Position numbers and translations under genes: made by a program. Shown here piece by piece: positions 45,301 to 57,111 of a DNA stretch of 64,000 bases. Position 1 is the first letter of the stretch. Every line of letters starts with the position of its first letter. The DNA is from Ciborinia camelliae (lineage: Eukaryota; Ascomycota; Leotiomycetes; Helotiales; Sclerotiniaceae): NCBI GenBank assembly GCA_025890175.1, contig JANPYM010000009.1, positions 2,286,250-2,350,249 of the forward strand. The letters run 5' to 3'. The notes below the pieces were generated by a model that was not told the DNA's origin, searched no databases, and saw nothing but the letters and a program-made list of their open reading frames with translations.

Positions 45301-46519
45301 AAAACCTAGTTTAATATCTCATTCCCAGTCATTGTAGACTGCGAATTTAAAACTTGCTACTTGTATTCATCGGATGTCGAGAAGATAGGGAGAGGAGACG
45401 TATGTATATGATCTCGTCGTCGACAATGCCACTTACTAATAAGGTATTGTTTAATACCGTTAGAAGTGGATATTGAATATCTGTCAAAAAATCTCAAGTT
45501 GGATGTTTTGAGAGTCTGAAAGTGTGTCGGTGAATACCTAGGTTGGAAAGAAAGCTTTGTTAATGATTAGTCATCTTCACCCTTACTTTGACTTCACCTC
45601 TTAATTTTGTACTAAGAGAGCTCCCATGCTCAACATCCTCTATACCACATGGAAATCATTCTCTGCGGTTTTCTTTTGCCTGTGTTTCAAAAAACATGGA
45701 TGAATCTTAGGACGACAGCATGCTGCGTCTTCCACCGCCCTCCCATAACACGATATCCCTATCTTCATACGTCGGGAACAAACTTCCAGCACACTGGCAA
45801 CAACTTCTCTCGGATTCTTTATAATACAAGTAACAAGGTCCCTATACGAGTTGTCAATTCGTTATATTATCCCAACAAGCCTGCTAAATTTGGGTTAAGG
45901 CATGACAGACAGACATATCGAGGACCAAAATATCCTCCAACATCCAAGCGAGGGAATCTCTCTCATCCCAACTTACTTTCGTCCCAACTCATCATTGACT
46001 TCCACATTCAGCAATGTTCCCACAAAAAGTCATTTCTCTCCAAACCCAAAAAAGTAAATAAGCTAACTCCATCTTCAAAAGAGAGATTCAAAATAGCAAA
46101 ACCATAGCGGCCTTGTTCAGGCCTATGAGTCCCAATCAACTTCGTACTATAGAATGACTGTACCAAACTGTCCCGATTACGCTGGCGCAAGCAGAGGTGT
46201 GTACCACTGCGCCACGAGATATGTTTGGTGATGGAAGTGTCAAAGTTTCAAATTATATATGGGAGATTGATATTCACTTTGGTCTCTCATTATCTATCCA
46301 CGTACTAACTGCATTCTACTTACAATATCTTCTTACGGGACTGACTCTATCACAATCATTTGATTCGTTAGGGTATTGGTAATTGAATGTCTGGCTTTAT
46401 ATGATATGCCCAAGTGGTTTTAAAGTTTATTGGGTGACTCGGAATATTCATTTCGCCAGAAGGTTCGTGTTGATATAAAACGCATTCATCACGCCCTTCT
46501 GTGTGCTCACCATATCAGC
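45301..46519. other. Region with no recognisable gene
   Basis: About 1.2 kb. A 152-codon plus frame at 45649-46107 has no motif or splice signals and an odd residue mix, so it is not accepted. Near 46190-46220 the minus strand carries TGGCGCAGTGG, like a tRNA A box, with no B box. Confidence 0.4.
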
Positions 46520-47870
46520 CAGATTTCTCTCTGAAAGACTTCTTACGCTCTTCACCAACAGCTCGAGCACCAGCTATGGTTTCAACATTGAATGCCTTCA
46601 TTACAGTTTTATTGACACGCCAAGGGACTTTTCCACTATCGACAATTCGAGTACTGTTAAATACTCGAGATGATTGCAATGGTAGGCGCATCTCACTAAC
46701 GCGCGACCCACTTATGGCCGAGTGGCAAGTAAAAACTTATGGATGCGTGGCCGAAAATGCGTTTTGTTCTCCCATAATTTGAAGTTCTGTTGATTTAATG
46801 CAAGATATGTGTGCATTTTCAGCTTTCATCAATGCAATGTCGCGTTTCGATATGTTTGTACTATGTGAAAGGAAAATGGAAGAATCTAGCAAGCCACAGT
46901 TGTTGAGTTGCTCTTCGATTGACTGGCTACCTGCGACAAGATACATTAGTGTGTATACTGTAATAGGATATTTGTTATCGAATTGCTCGAGAACGCCTTG
47001 CCAGAATTTGGCATAGTTATTGCATTGGTGCCTGCAGATTTAGCTCTCTCAAACAGCGAGTGGCTGTTTCTTGCGGAAGCCATATCCCGTCAACGTCAAA
47101 GGTGAGCCAAAGAGCGACTCAAATATCTCCTTGAGATCCCTCAATAACAATTTTCTCCAATGCCTCCAGCACCCACGGCTCAAGGAGGTTCTGCTTAAGA
47201 CGAAATGGCTCCCATGTTTCAGGCGTTAGTTTGGGCAGTAACAGTGTACAGATTTCAACCCGGGGAAACAGTTTTTGAAAGTGCTGCATGAGATATCATA
47301 CAACGTATTGGCTTCTTCTTTGGTGTGCACTCGTCCCACGAAGAAGAGAAAGAAATAGCCTATCATTCTCTAAGACTTAACCCAATGGCGAATGGTCAGC
47401 CATTGTTGAAGTTCCCGCATTAATTCATTCCAGCGCAGCAGCAAGCTGGCCCTAAAAATGTTATCGAAAGAGTTAAGTAATGGTAGGAAATTTCCTACAC
47501 AAAAAAGATACGTTGCCATAACAAAATTCATATTTTATCCACAGATTTGGTAACGCCTGATGGAAAATACCCAACCAAAGTTTCATTAGCATGGCTTCCC
47601 CTCAGTAAAGTTTGCCAGAGAAAATGATGCGTATCAAACAATCTTGGAGAAACAATTTTATTTGTACAATCGATTACAGTGGTAGTGGCCGAGACTAGTC
47701 TGTTTGGTTCTATTTTGGTGATTTTATTTCCTTGGACGAGGATACTAAATATTAATCAAATCGAATGGAAATCACTTCTCCAAAAAACCTCGGTTCTGCC
47801 TGATTGGCAAAGCTTGAACTCTAGTAGGATAAATGGAACAGGCAAAACGGTCTTTAGCCTGTTCTAACTA
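46520..47870 (-). pseudogene. Decayed gene of unrecognised family
   Basis: The minus strand gives long protein-like stretches interrupted by stops and frame changes. From the 5' side: LKTVLPVPFILLEFKL, then EPNRLVSATTTVIDCTNK and LFDTHHFLWQTLLRGSHANE, YFPSGVTKSVDK and a stop. After a gap follows ICTLLLPKLTPETWEPFRL and NLLEPWVLEALEKIVIEG (about 47270-47130), and after another frame change NNYAKFWQGVLEQFDNKYP, the frame 46946-46737 (VAGSQSIEEQLNN ... SKRDIALMKAENAH), a single stop, and SRVSEMRLPLQSSRVFNST to FNVETIAGARAVGEERKKS. The regularity implies one former gene of several hundred residues. I do not recognise the family. Confidence 0.55.
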
Positions 47871-48176
47871 TAGGTTTTATGTATCTCCAACCCGGAATGG
47901 AAACCGCCCGGATAATCGATCAAATCCCATCCACCAGTTAACCACTCAGGTCCACTCTGGCTGTATCGTAGTCATGGTATGTAGTGGTTGAGAGAACCGA
48001 GCAAGCTGACACCCCAGACTCACTGGTCCCCTGTTAGGTAAAGATCGGCACATTGCCATGTCATTCAACTGGATCCGTAACTGAACGATAAATTTGAAAA
48101 TATATTTTAACGTGTCTATGTGCCAAACTTATAACCTCACGAAAATCTTGGAAACTACTGCAAAATCATTGCCAGA
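47871..48176. other. Upstream region of the NLR gene
   Basis: About 300 bases between the 5' end of the decayed minus-strand gene and the NLR start codon. No specific motif stands out. Confidence 0.4.
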
Positions 48177-51100
48177 ATGAATACCGACGGCAAAGTTACT
48201 AAACCCAACTGTCTTGCGAGGATAAAAAATAAATTTAATAAATTCAGGTCAAGTAATAAGAAACGTCCTGCGTCTTTGCATGAAAATGACAACACTCCCA
48301 ACGGTTCGACTGTTACCACTAGCAAAAAAAAAGATCAGGTTGATCAAAACTGCTCGACTGCAAGTGAAATACGACCCGAAACCCAAGCTAAGCTTGACCT
48401 ATGGCAGGAAGCACTAGACAAAGCCCAGCAGTCCGCCGACTGGAAGGCCCACAAACAGGAATACGATGAAGCGGTTCTGGATTGTCAGGCTAATAATCAA
48501 AATATTTTGAACAATAACAGCACTGACAACGAGGAAACCACGAACTTTGCTGACGCCATATCCAACCATTTGAGCTTACTTCGGGAAAAAGCCCTAGAAA
48601 AGCAGTGGGAATACAAGAGAAGTTCAGAAGGCGAAAGCTTTTATTTCAGAGACGTCATAACTCGCATTGTGAAATGGGTGAAAGTTTTCAAGGACCCTGG
48701 AAACCAGCTTGCTGGTCTAGATCCCACAAAAGCCGCATCGTTAGTCTGGGGATTTGTGCAATTCTTTGTCGAAGTAAGTATGATTGCCAATTGCCTATCA
48801 ATTCGTTACTGACCTATAGCAGAGAGCTGTAGTATATAATGAAACCAGAGACATGGCGATTGATCAAGAGCCCATTGCGAATTTGATAACCCGGTACGCC
48901 CTGATTGAAAAATTATATATCGGCAATATATCTGGGAACTTGGATGAAGCAGACGAGACAGTCAGAGACAAGATAGTGGCTTTGTACACGGCGATTATTC
49001 TCTATCAAATGGCTATTTACAAATTCTGGAAACAAGGCAAAATCACACATGGCATACAAAGTCTAGTGCCCCACAAGCTGAAAGACTTGTCAAGTTCAAT
49101 CCAGGAAAAGTCAGAAAAGGTCGAGAAGGCATTGCGAGCAGGTGACAGGTCCTTACAACTCCAAATATTAGAGACTGTCAATGTTAAAGTTCAAGAACCA
49201 ATCGCCCAGATTGGAGGCCAGTTGCAGCAGGTTCTGGATGTGGTTGAGAACATTGAGAATGATCGTTACTCGAATGTCTTAAAATGGGTTTCGCCAATAT
49301 TATATATGGATCATCACCGGGAATACAAGCCTTTGGATGGGACTGGGAGTTGGATTCTTGATCACTCAGATTGGAAAGAATGGAGACAGTCACAGAAATC
49401 GGGACTTTTCTGGCTCCGTGGCAAAATGGGCGCAGGAAAATCAAATTTGGTGTAGTTACTTCATACTTTCATATTTTATATGTGCACAAATTTCTGACGA
49501 ATAGTTTAGGTCTATTGTAATATCTCATTTACTTGAGATAAGCCCGAATGGCGAGGAACGCGTAGCATTCTTTTATACAAACAGTACCAGCCGGGAGGGA
49601 GAGACCAAATCCGCAGAGACCACCTTGAGGTCACTACTCAAGCAGCTCGCAATTCAGGATAATAGGGCCCTGTTGCAGCCGGTTGTTACAAAATATGACG
49701 AGCTTCGGGATGTTTCTAGTCTCGGTAAGGAGGATTGCATCGGTCTGCTTACTGATATAATTAGCAAATATCGACAGACGAGTATCATCATCGATGGACT
49801 TGATGAACTGGCGGATGATGATGTCCGAAGAGACGTATTAAATTCGTTGAAACGAATAATGGATGGACTACAGGGTGCCGTGGTCAAGATATTCATATCG
49901 AGCCGAGACCATGTCAATATTGGCGATCTATTGGATAAAATTTGGACTTCTCGGAAGGAGATTATGATTGGAAGGAATAACTACGAAGACATTACGAAAT
50001 TCATCAAAACTCGCGTGCAGGAACTAGAGAATATGCTTTCTACCCCAATTCCAGAAGATATCAAGCGTGATATGGAGTCAACATTGAAGGAAAGATCGAA
50101 CGGAATGTAAGAACCTCTAGTACACCTCTCCTTGGTCCAAATCTCATTAACAAATCAGGTTCCTTTGGGTGCATTTGTCCTTGAAATATCTATCGAACAT
50201 GAAGGCTAAAAACCCCGACACGTTTCTCGGAGATTTAAAATCGGTCCCTTCAAGTCTCGAAGAAACTTACAAAAAGGTATACAAGTCTCTGCTTCAGGAA
50301 CAAAGCCTTGAAAAAGTTACTGTTATTCGGCTAGTTCTATGCTTTCTTATGTACGGATGCTACGATGAAATCTTTAAAGCCTCGGCCTTTCTGTCGGCAA
50401 TCAATTACAAGAGGAGAGCAAAGCTGTCGGCAAAAGAGGTTCTGGATTTATGTTCTACCTTTGTTGAGTTGGATCCCGAGACCCAAAACTTTAGAATCAT
50501 CCACTTCTCGGTGAAAGAATTTCTCCAAACTCTAACAGAGTACGACCTCGAGAATGCAAATTCTGTAATTGCCACCCATTGTGTCTCTTACCTGAATGAC
50601 GAAAGGCATTATCGTTACTACACTGGTCGCTTTTCCCGTGGTCCGTGGAAGGAAACATATGTCTTTAGATCTTACGGGACCGAGTCTTGGATAATTCATT
50701 GCGCCCGGGCGGGGAGTTTGAGACATAAGTCACCGCTTGTAGAGAAATTGTCCGAGTTCTGGCCTCATGAGGGGCGTAAAGAAGCATCCCCTTTCGAAAG
50801 ATGGGTTCAAGGAATGGATAAGTTGTATGTCAAGCATGAGTATTCAAAATCAATTATTAGTGGAGGTTACGGCTCGTTAGTTCTTGATTCGAAGCCAACG
50901 GCTTTCTTCCTAGCCTGCCAATATGACCTCCGAGAGGTAGTCGAAAACTATTTGTCCAAAGGTTGGGATATCAATCATATAGTTTCTTCTCAAGGACCAG
51001 GGCTATCATATGCATGCATTGGTAAACATAAGGAGCTTGCATCTTATCTAATTTCTCGTGGGGCGAAAGCTATGTTTGATCACCTCAACTCATCACCAAT

Positions 51101-53024
51101 TTTCGCGGTCATTAAATACCAACAACGAGAAACCCTCGAATTGTGCTTACGGCATGATAGTATGATAGCTGTGCAAGATGTCTTGGAAATAGCCCTAGAA
51201 CGAGGAAGATCCTGGCAAGAAGGCATTTTTTTACCGGCCAACGATCGAATAGTTGAGACGCTGCTCAACTATTCATCGGATTTCGCGTATTCTTACGAGG
51301 TACAACGACTGATGTTCGAAGCGGGCCCTAAGATCTTTACATTGCTTCTCGAACGAAATCCTTCATTACCTGTAACGATCGAGACCCTCGAATATCTCGT
51401 CATCTCTAGCATATCGATGTCCGATACTCAATTTTATCTCAGGTCATTACTTCGCTTAAATTTCGAGTTGGTGACTACTCAGTCATTCCCAATTTTTCTA
51501 AAATATTATGAGGGGAATGAACATCTCCAATTGATCAAATACGTTTTAGAAGAGTTAAATCCATCAGATTCTTCAATTTTGATATCCGAATCTACTCTGC
51601 GAGTCGCAATGGAGAATTCTACCAACCAAATTCCTTTCACCAAATTCCTGTTACAAACGAACCCCGCTTTGAAGATATCTGACGAAACAATATTATGGAC
51701 CATTGGAAATTTTGATGCATCCACAAGCCACGTGGTCATCGAAACTCTTCTCCAACATGATCCCATCATTCGAAAATTTCATCTGTCAGATATTGAGGAG
51801 GCATTCGATAATATTGACAGATTCCGCCAGTTTGTGGCGAGCGATTCGATGGAAATTCTTTTAAGATACTCTCCCGAAGTGGCTATTGATCAGGAACTGT
51901 TTACCCAAGCCGTAAGATGTGGGCCGAGAGTTAGGGCTCTCCGAACTCTACTTTCGCGTAGCCCCAAGATCAAATTAACCCCAGAGTTGATCGATAAAAT
52001 ATATTCAGAAGGAACTGCTCAGATAATGGGTGAAATCATTTGTTCGAGCCCCCCCGAGCAAATTACAGAAGAAATATTAAAGGTGGCTTTGAGCAGCCGT
52101 TTTCTAATTGATGCTAAGTCATCGACAATAGTCGAATTACTATCTAGAGCCTCAAACTCGTTGGAGTTATCAGAGGAGACTGTCTACCATGCCTGCAAAT
52201 GTAATAGGCATCCCTGGATTATGGAAAAAGTGCTTGAGCGTTGGCCTAATGCACCACTCACAGAGAACGCTATAGAAGCTGCATTGAAAGATGTTCAACT
52301 ATTTCATATCCTTATGGAAAAAAGGCCTTCAATAGAAATCCCACCTGGAGTTATCACATCTTTATGTCGGTGGCATAATTCAGATATATCTAGTAACCTT
52401 TTAAAGGTCTTGGAATTACAGCCAAACACTATAGTTACAGAAGGAATGCTCCTCGCAATTACCAAATTCAGAACTCTCGACAAAAGTGAGGAGGGTCTTC
52501 AGCTGTTCGATACCCTTCTACGGCGTATGCCTCATGAATATTTGCCGGATGAACTCATTTTCCAGGTAATTAAAAATGGCCATCGGGCTACTCAGATCAT
52601 GTTCGAAGCTCGGCCAAATTTGGAGGTCAGCACGATGATACTTCTCAGAGTCTGTGATAAAATTTTGGATAGAGAGGTGAGCCAAAAGGCGTGGGTTGAA
52701 GTGGTGAGGCGATCGCACAATATCGTACTGGATGAAGATATAATGATGTTAATCATCACCAGATCCTCACCAGCATCACTCATAACAGTTTTGTCGGGCA
52801 GACCAGAGGCGGTAGTGACAGAAAGTATGATTAAAAGCCTTCTTGAGACAATAACTCACAGATCGTCCCCTTCATGGTTTCGCGGCACCAAGAATGAAGA
52901 GGCGTTTGATATGTTGCTGGATCGATCGGGTTTGCAGGGGTATCCACGTCAGTTATTGGTGTCTGAATTTCAGGAGTGGCGAAATAAAATGAGAGAAGAT
53001 TATTATACCAGTGATAGCAGTTAA
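48177..53024 (+). CDS. NACHT-domain NLR-like STAND protein with degenerate C-terminal repeats
   Basis: Four exons, 48177-48773, 48820-49449, 49505-50106 and 50159-53024, encode 1564 residues; all borders are GT/AG and in frame. The first 130 residues are basic and disordered. Then comes a DUF7708-like N-terminal domain of fungal NLRs (FYFRDVITRIVKWVKVFKD, DPTKAASLVWGFVQFFVE, ANLITRYALIEKLYIG). The NACHT NTPase has Walker A GKMGAGKSN (about 400-408) and Walker B SIIIDGLDEL (502-511), with RIIHFSVKEFLQ as the winged-helix end. Residues about 855-945 look like weak ankyrin repeats, and about 960-1540 hold roughly 15 units of the pattern LLxxxPxxxhTxExhxxAh. Such proteins switch on cell death or non-self responses after ligand binding. 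The gene appears intact, beside decayed genes. Ligand and signalling partner are unknown. Confidence 0.9.
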
Positions 53025-53526
53025 GACTCAGATACGAGTAGCGAGTTAGCTTGGTAACACGTTCCAGCCACTAGGCCCAGCACGTCATCCTCTTCATACA
53101 AATATAGGCTAGATCCTCTTTGTTTCTTGCTTTTTTCTTCTCTCCTTAGGTTTGTTTAGGTTCCAGGTCAAGAATTGAATTCTTTTATAACAGTCTTTTA
53201 TAGCGTTCCCATAATCGGCAAATTTAGTTGTTTTTTCAAAGATCCTTTCTCTCCAAATCATGATCCATTTAATCCCCAACTATTCTGCAATCTAGCCCAA
53301 CACAACTACCTTCTCATCTCACTATCTAATCATGAATCTTTCACTTTCCTTCGTGCCTTCCTCCCTCTCGGCCTCAAATTTCGCTTCCGCCCCTTTTATT
53401 TTCCATCCATCCATCCATCCATCCCGACTTCCCAAACCTCAACTTCCCACCCCTCAATTCTCGGCTCCCCCATCCCCTATCCCCTATCTTCCAACCCCTC
53501 ATTCCAACCCCTTCAAACACCCCAAC
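53025..53526. other. Convergent 3' flanks, no gene recognised
   Basis: About 500 bases between the stops of the NLR (plus) and the chitin-binding protein gene (minus). It is pyrimidine-rich (TTTCCATCCATCC) and contains no accepted frame. Confidence 0.5.
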
Positions 53527-54187
53527 CTACTGACACTGACTCCACCACTGACTATTAGCCACACATTGGTACGGCGCCTCACAAACCGTGGACCCCGTAT
53601 ATCCAATCCCACCACACTGACCCCATTGCTTTACCTGCACCGTTGGAGTAGGCGTTGGAGTAGGTGTTGGCGTAGGTGTTGGCGTAGGTGTTGGGGTTGG
53701 AGTTGGAGATTTACCTATTAAGAACCCTATTAGTTTCTTTTTCACTTTATCATTCAGCCCATTCCTGTTTATAATCCATTCATTTAACACCCTCTCCATC
53801 CCACCATCCATTCATTCCACGCCCCTCACCTCTCAAACTCCCGCAAATTCCTCCCCTTCTCTCTCAACCCAAAACCCCCAAACCCCCCCCCCAAAAAAAA
53901 CACCTACAAAACTCACTTCCCACCCCACAATACCCCCACTCACTACAACACAAGCCATCGGGACACGTTCCGCCCACACCGCCCGCACAAGAGCCCGCCT
54001 GACAATACTCCGGGCCCGTGCCACAGTATTGATACTGGCTGCAGCAGAGACCCGGGGCGCAGGGAGTGAGGGCGCAGGAACCTTGGTCGCGAGGTTGGAG
54101 GATCAGGGGGATCGCTTTTGTGGTGTCTAGGAGGACGAGGATGGTGATGGTGATGGTGATGGTGATGGTGATGATAGCGGGGAACAT
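53527..54187 (-). CDS. Small secreted protein with CBM18 and CBM1 modules
   Basis: Minus-strand exons 54187-53917 and 53714-53527 give 152 residues in one frame. A signal peptide begins [13 protein letters not shown] and includes [11 protein letters not shown] chitin-binding type-1 (CBM18, hevein-like) module spans Cys38-Cys67 ([14 protein letters not shown]), and a second, incomplete one starts at Cys75 ([14 protein letters not shown]). A Thr-Pro linker follows, then a fungal CBM1 ([16 protein letters not shown] ... NSQWWSQCQ) to the C-terminus. No catalytic domain. It should bind chitin and cellulose outside the cell. The donor GTGAGT at 53916 cuts the second CBM18 before its last cysteines. 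A later donor would keep GSEFC but is weaker, and the intron holds long C and A runs that could hide a sequencing error. Confidence 0.75.
53641..53708 (-). repeat. Minisatellite coding a Thr-Pro linker
   Basis: A GGNGTTGGNGTAGG-type array of 6-base units (plus strand) encodes about 11 Pro-Thr pairs on the minus strand, between the chitin-binding and cellulose-binding modules. Length variation would change linker length in 2-residue steps without frameshift. Confidence 0.8.
54141..54175 (-). repeat. (ATCACC)n microsatellite inside the signal peptide
   Basis: Six-base units encode the repeated Ile-Thr pairs in the signal peptide of the chitin-binding protein. Slippage would lengthen or shorten the hydrophobic region by two residues at a time. 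Confidence 0.8.
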
Positions 54188-56387
54188 TTTGGATGGGTTG
54201 AGTGAGGAGAAGTTGTTGATGGATGATGGGTTTGGGGTTGATTTGTGTTTGTGTTAGTCAAATGTGGAGATGAATTGATTTGATCTGAAGTGAGGCGATG
54301 ATCTGAATTTTACAAAAGTAGCAATCTAATCTTCGACTTATACTTTAAACTACCTTTTTGAAAATATGATATGATATGATATAGAAAAGATTCTTCATAC
54401 CTCTCCCCAAACGCACCCCGCCACAAGACGTACCATACCATACACCACCACCAGAACGTAGATCACATCACCATAACCATCTACACACCCAAATCTTCCC
54501 CCTCGCAAGCCCTAACCCATCCCGCAAAATTCCCAAGCCAAGCAGCATTTATCATTCCACCCCTCACCAAACCTCCACACATCTCAGCAGATCTCACCCC
54601 CAACCAAAAAGCCCATACATAAAAATCACCACCACATTACCTCATGAAAAACAAATGACAGATTAAGTAGAGCCACACCTTGCTTTTTTGCCTGATTTGC
54701 GTGCTCTGAATGCTCTGCTTACGAGAACAGATGTGTTGTCAGGTGTTATGACGAGATGTGGCTTGCATGGTTGGGTTCTCAGATTATAGGTGCATAACAT
54801 GCATGCATGATATGATCTAATATTCAGCTGGCGGTTGCACGACTAGGATTCCCCGCATTGAGACACATGGCACTGGCAGATGCGATAGAGATTCGGTAAC
54901 GAGCTGGGCAGACGGTTTTGGGGGGGTTAAGTGGCATGCTTGGTCAACGTAAGGAAAGAGGCAAGAGATTAGAAGAGGAAAAATCAAATCGAGTAGATGG
55001 AACGATTTCCCAAATCGGATATTAATCAAATAATAGGTAGAGAAATATGTCAAGGACCACGATGACGACGACGACGACGCTTACATCATCCATAAACACC
55101 AAAACACCAAAAAATCAAAAACTCAAAAGCCCAAGAGATGCACCTGCAAACACATGACATGACCGACCTTCCTGCATCTGGATATTTTGTCCAAGTACAT
55201 ATGCCATATGCCAAGTATCATTTTCGTTACTTAGGCTAGGCCATCATGAACACGGATGAAAATGCGAAGGATCAAGAGATGCTTTTCTGATGAGCGATCT
55301 GCAGTGCTGTATGGGGATATGCCAAGTATTATATAGAGATCCATGGATTGCTTAGATGATCCATCCATACAGTACCTAGGTATGTAAAAGACTAAAGGTA
55401 AACCAAAGCCTCACTCAGAAATGCACTTGCAAATAAATAAATAAATAAATGGCATCCAGCTTTCATAGGTATGAGGTAAAATTATTCTACCGGAGCAGAT
55501 ACCTATGCATGGAGATGAACAAAGAAATAGGAGTAACTATCATATCCTCCCTATTGAATATCCATTATGTCTTGGACTGCTAGAGTAATAGTAAGCTTAT
55601 TTATAAGTTAGTTTTTGGTTTCTATCGGAGCTGAATATAAATGTGAAGGGTGGGTTTGCATCTAGTCGAGGAGCTTCTTTTCCGTAAGTTCTCCCCGAGT
55701 AGACGGAGATATTCTCGGGTCGACTTTGTTTTCGTTATGGTGAACTGTCGGAAGCTTTCAGTGCGAAGTAGGCGGGTTATTGAGCGTGGCAAATAAGGAA
55801 AAATTCTCGCTTTTCGGGGAGTGAAATGAGGCTTTCCTGACATCCATTTCGTTTTTGTCGATCAGGTCTTTCTGAGATTGTCGGATTTTGTTTCGATTGA
55901 CTGACAGGCGGTTATTGAGTCCCCCCCCTTTTCTTTTTCGCGAGGGCGAGGGTTGTGATTGCTATTCCCGCACTACTATCGGCAAATTGTCCCCAACCGA
56001 ATCTCTCTGTCTCTTCCGACTTCAATGCTTTAGCCTTTGCAGCCCATTTCCTCCTAATTTGACCATATCAACCTCCGATATCTGGGACCCGTGAAATATC
56101 TTCTGTTCAGACCCTCTGAAACCATTGAAGCACCCTACTTTGTAATGGTACTTTTGCAAATATGCCCTCTCCCGACTTCCTTCCCTTCTCTCCTTTCGTT
56201 TCGAGATATATGTATGCATGGTGTTCTGTCTGCCTATCTTTTTTTGAGTCTGCGGAAGGTGTGATGATCATTGAAGAAGCCCAACCTCATTCCAAGGCTC
56301 TCCCAGACCCTCAATCTATCACCTCCATCTTGTCCTACAATATCTCATCTCATATCCAATCATATAACCCTCCAAACCCACCACCCC
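54188..56387. other. Intergenic region, no gene recognised
   Basis: About 2.2 kb. The first part is the upstream region of the chitin-binding protein gene. A (GAC)n repeat lies at 55061-55079 and AAATAAAT repeats at 55431-55450. Frames at 54817-55053, 55622-55843 and 55888-56094 show no motif. The end of the stretch is pyrimidine-rich 3' flank of the next minus-strand gene. Confidence 0.45.
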
Positions 56388-56925
56388 TCACCACCACCCC
56401 CTCTTCCTCTCCCTCCCCTTCTCCCCCTCAGCAACCTCCGCCCCCGTCCCCACAACCCTGAAATTATCCTCCATCGAAACCCTCGGCACCCGATTCTCCT
56501 CCATCGTCAACCTAACCCCCTCACCCCTCTTCCTCTCCATCCCCCTCGTACTCTCCTCCACCGTCGCCCCATTCCTCCTCATCCCCGCCTCTTCAATCTT
56601 TTTCTCCAACCCCATCTTCTTCGCTACCAATATCCCTCTCTGTTCTTCGAGATGTGAGATTCTTTCCGAGAGTGTTGCTTCGCGGACCTTGCGGATTTGC
56701 TGCGGGAGAGGGAGGCCGTGTTAGCATCATTGTTTTCACGATTTAAACAAATCAAAATGTAAAATGTGAAGCAGCGAAAGATTATAAATAAAAACCAAAT
56801 ACCTGTTCATGTTCCCCCTGCGTTTTCAACCCAGCACCATATATTGTGCCCACGACTGTAATCGATGCAATTGCACCCGTCCATACTATTCTTTTTATTT
56901 TGAGCGATGACTGTGGTGTTGCCAT
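56388..56925 (-). CDS. Small single-pass membrane protein with coiled coil
   Basis: Two minus-strand exons, 56925-56803 and 56699-56388, give 144 residues with a 103-base intron (GTATTT ... CCCGCAG). Exon 1 encodes MATPQSSLKIKRIVWTGAIA followed by a short hydrophobic stretch ending TIYGAGLKT. Exon 2 encodes a coiled coil (QIRKVREATLSERISHLEEQ and on) and a charged low-complexity tail. The layout, a short N-terminal membrane anchor followed by a basic/acidic helix, resembles small mitochondrial inner-membrane assembly factors such as Pet117, but the likeness is only in layout. It is divergent from no obvious partner. The splice join and the conserved-looking N-terminus suggest a real gene; I do not name it. 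Confidence 0.6.
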
Positions 56926-57111
56926 TTTTCTGCGGCGGGTATCAGGAATTTCTTAAGTCGTCGGACGATGTGATGTTTGGTAATTGAGGTTGTGCTGGTG
57001 GATGAATTGAAGCTGGAAATGTCTGAGTTTTCGGAGGAAGCTTTCGATGCCCGACCAGCCGATACCAAAAAAAATATATATAATCGAAGTCGAGTATGTA
57101 CATTCATCACA

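Noticed and set aside
45649..46107. 152-codon plus frame
   Set aside because: No recognisable motif, atypical residue mix and no splicing or conserved context; judged chance.
46120..46220. Possible tRNA gene on the minus strand
   Set aside because: TGGCGCAGTGG resembles an A box, but no GGTTCRANNCC B box, no acceptor stem pairing and no anticodon arm could be found.
56271..56657. Plus-strand Pro/His-rich frame
   Set aside because: Antisense to the second exon of the minus-strand membrane/coiled-coil gene.
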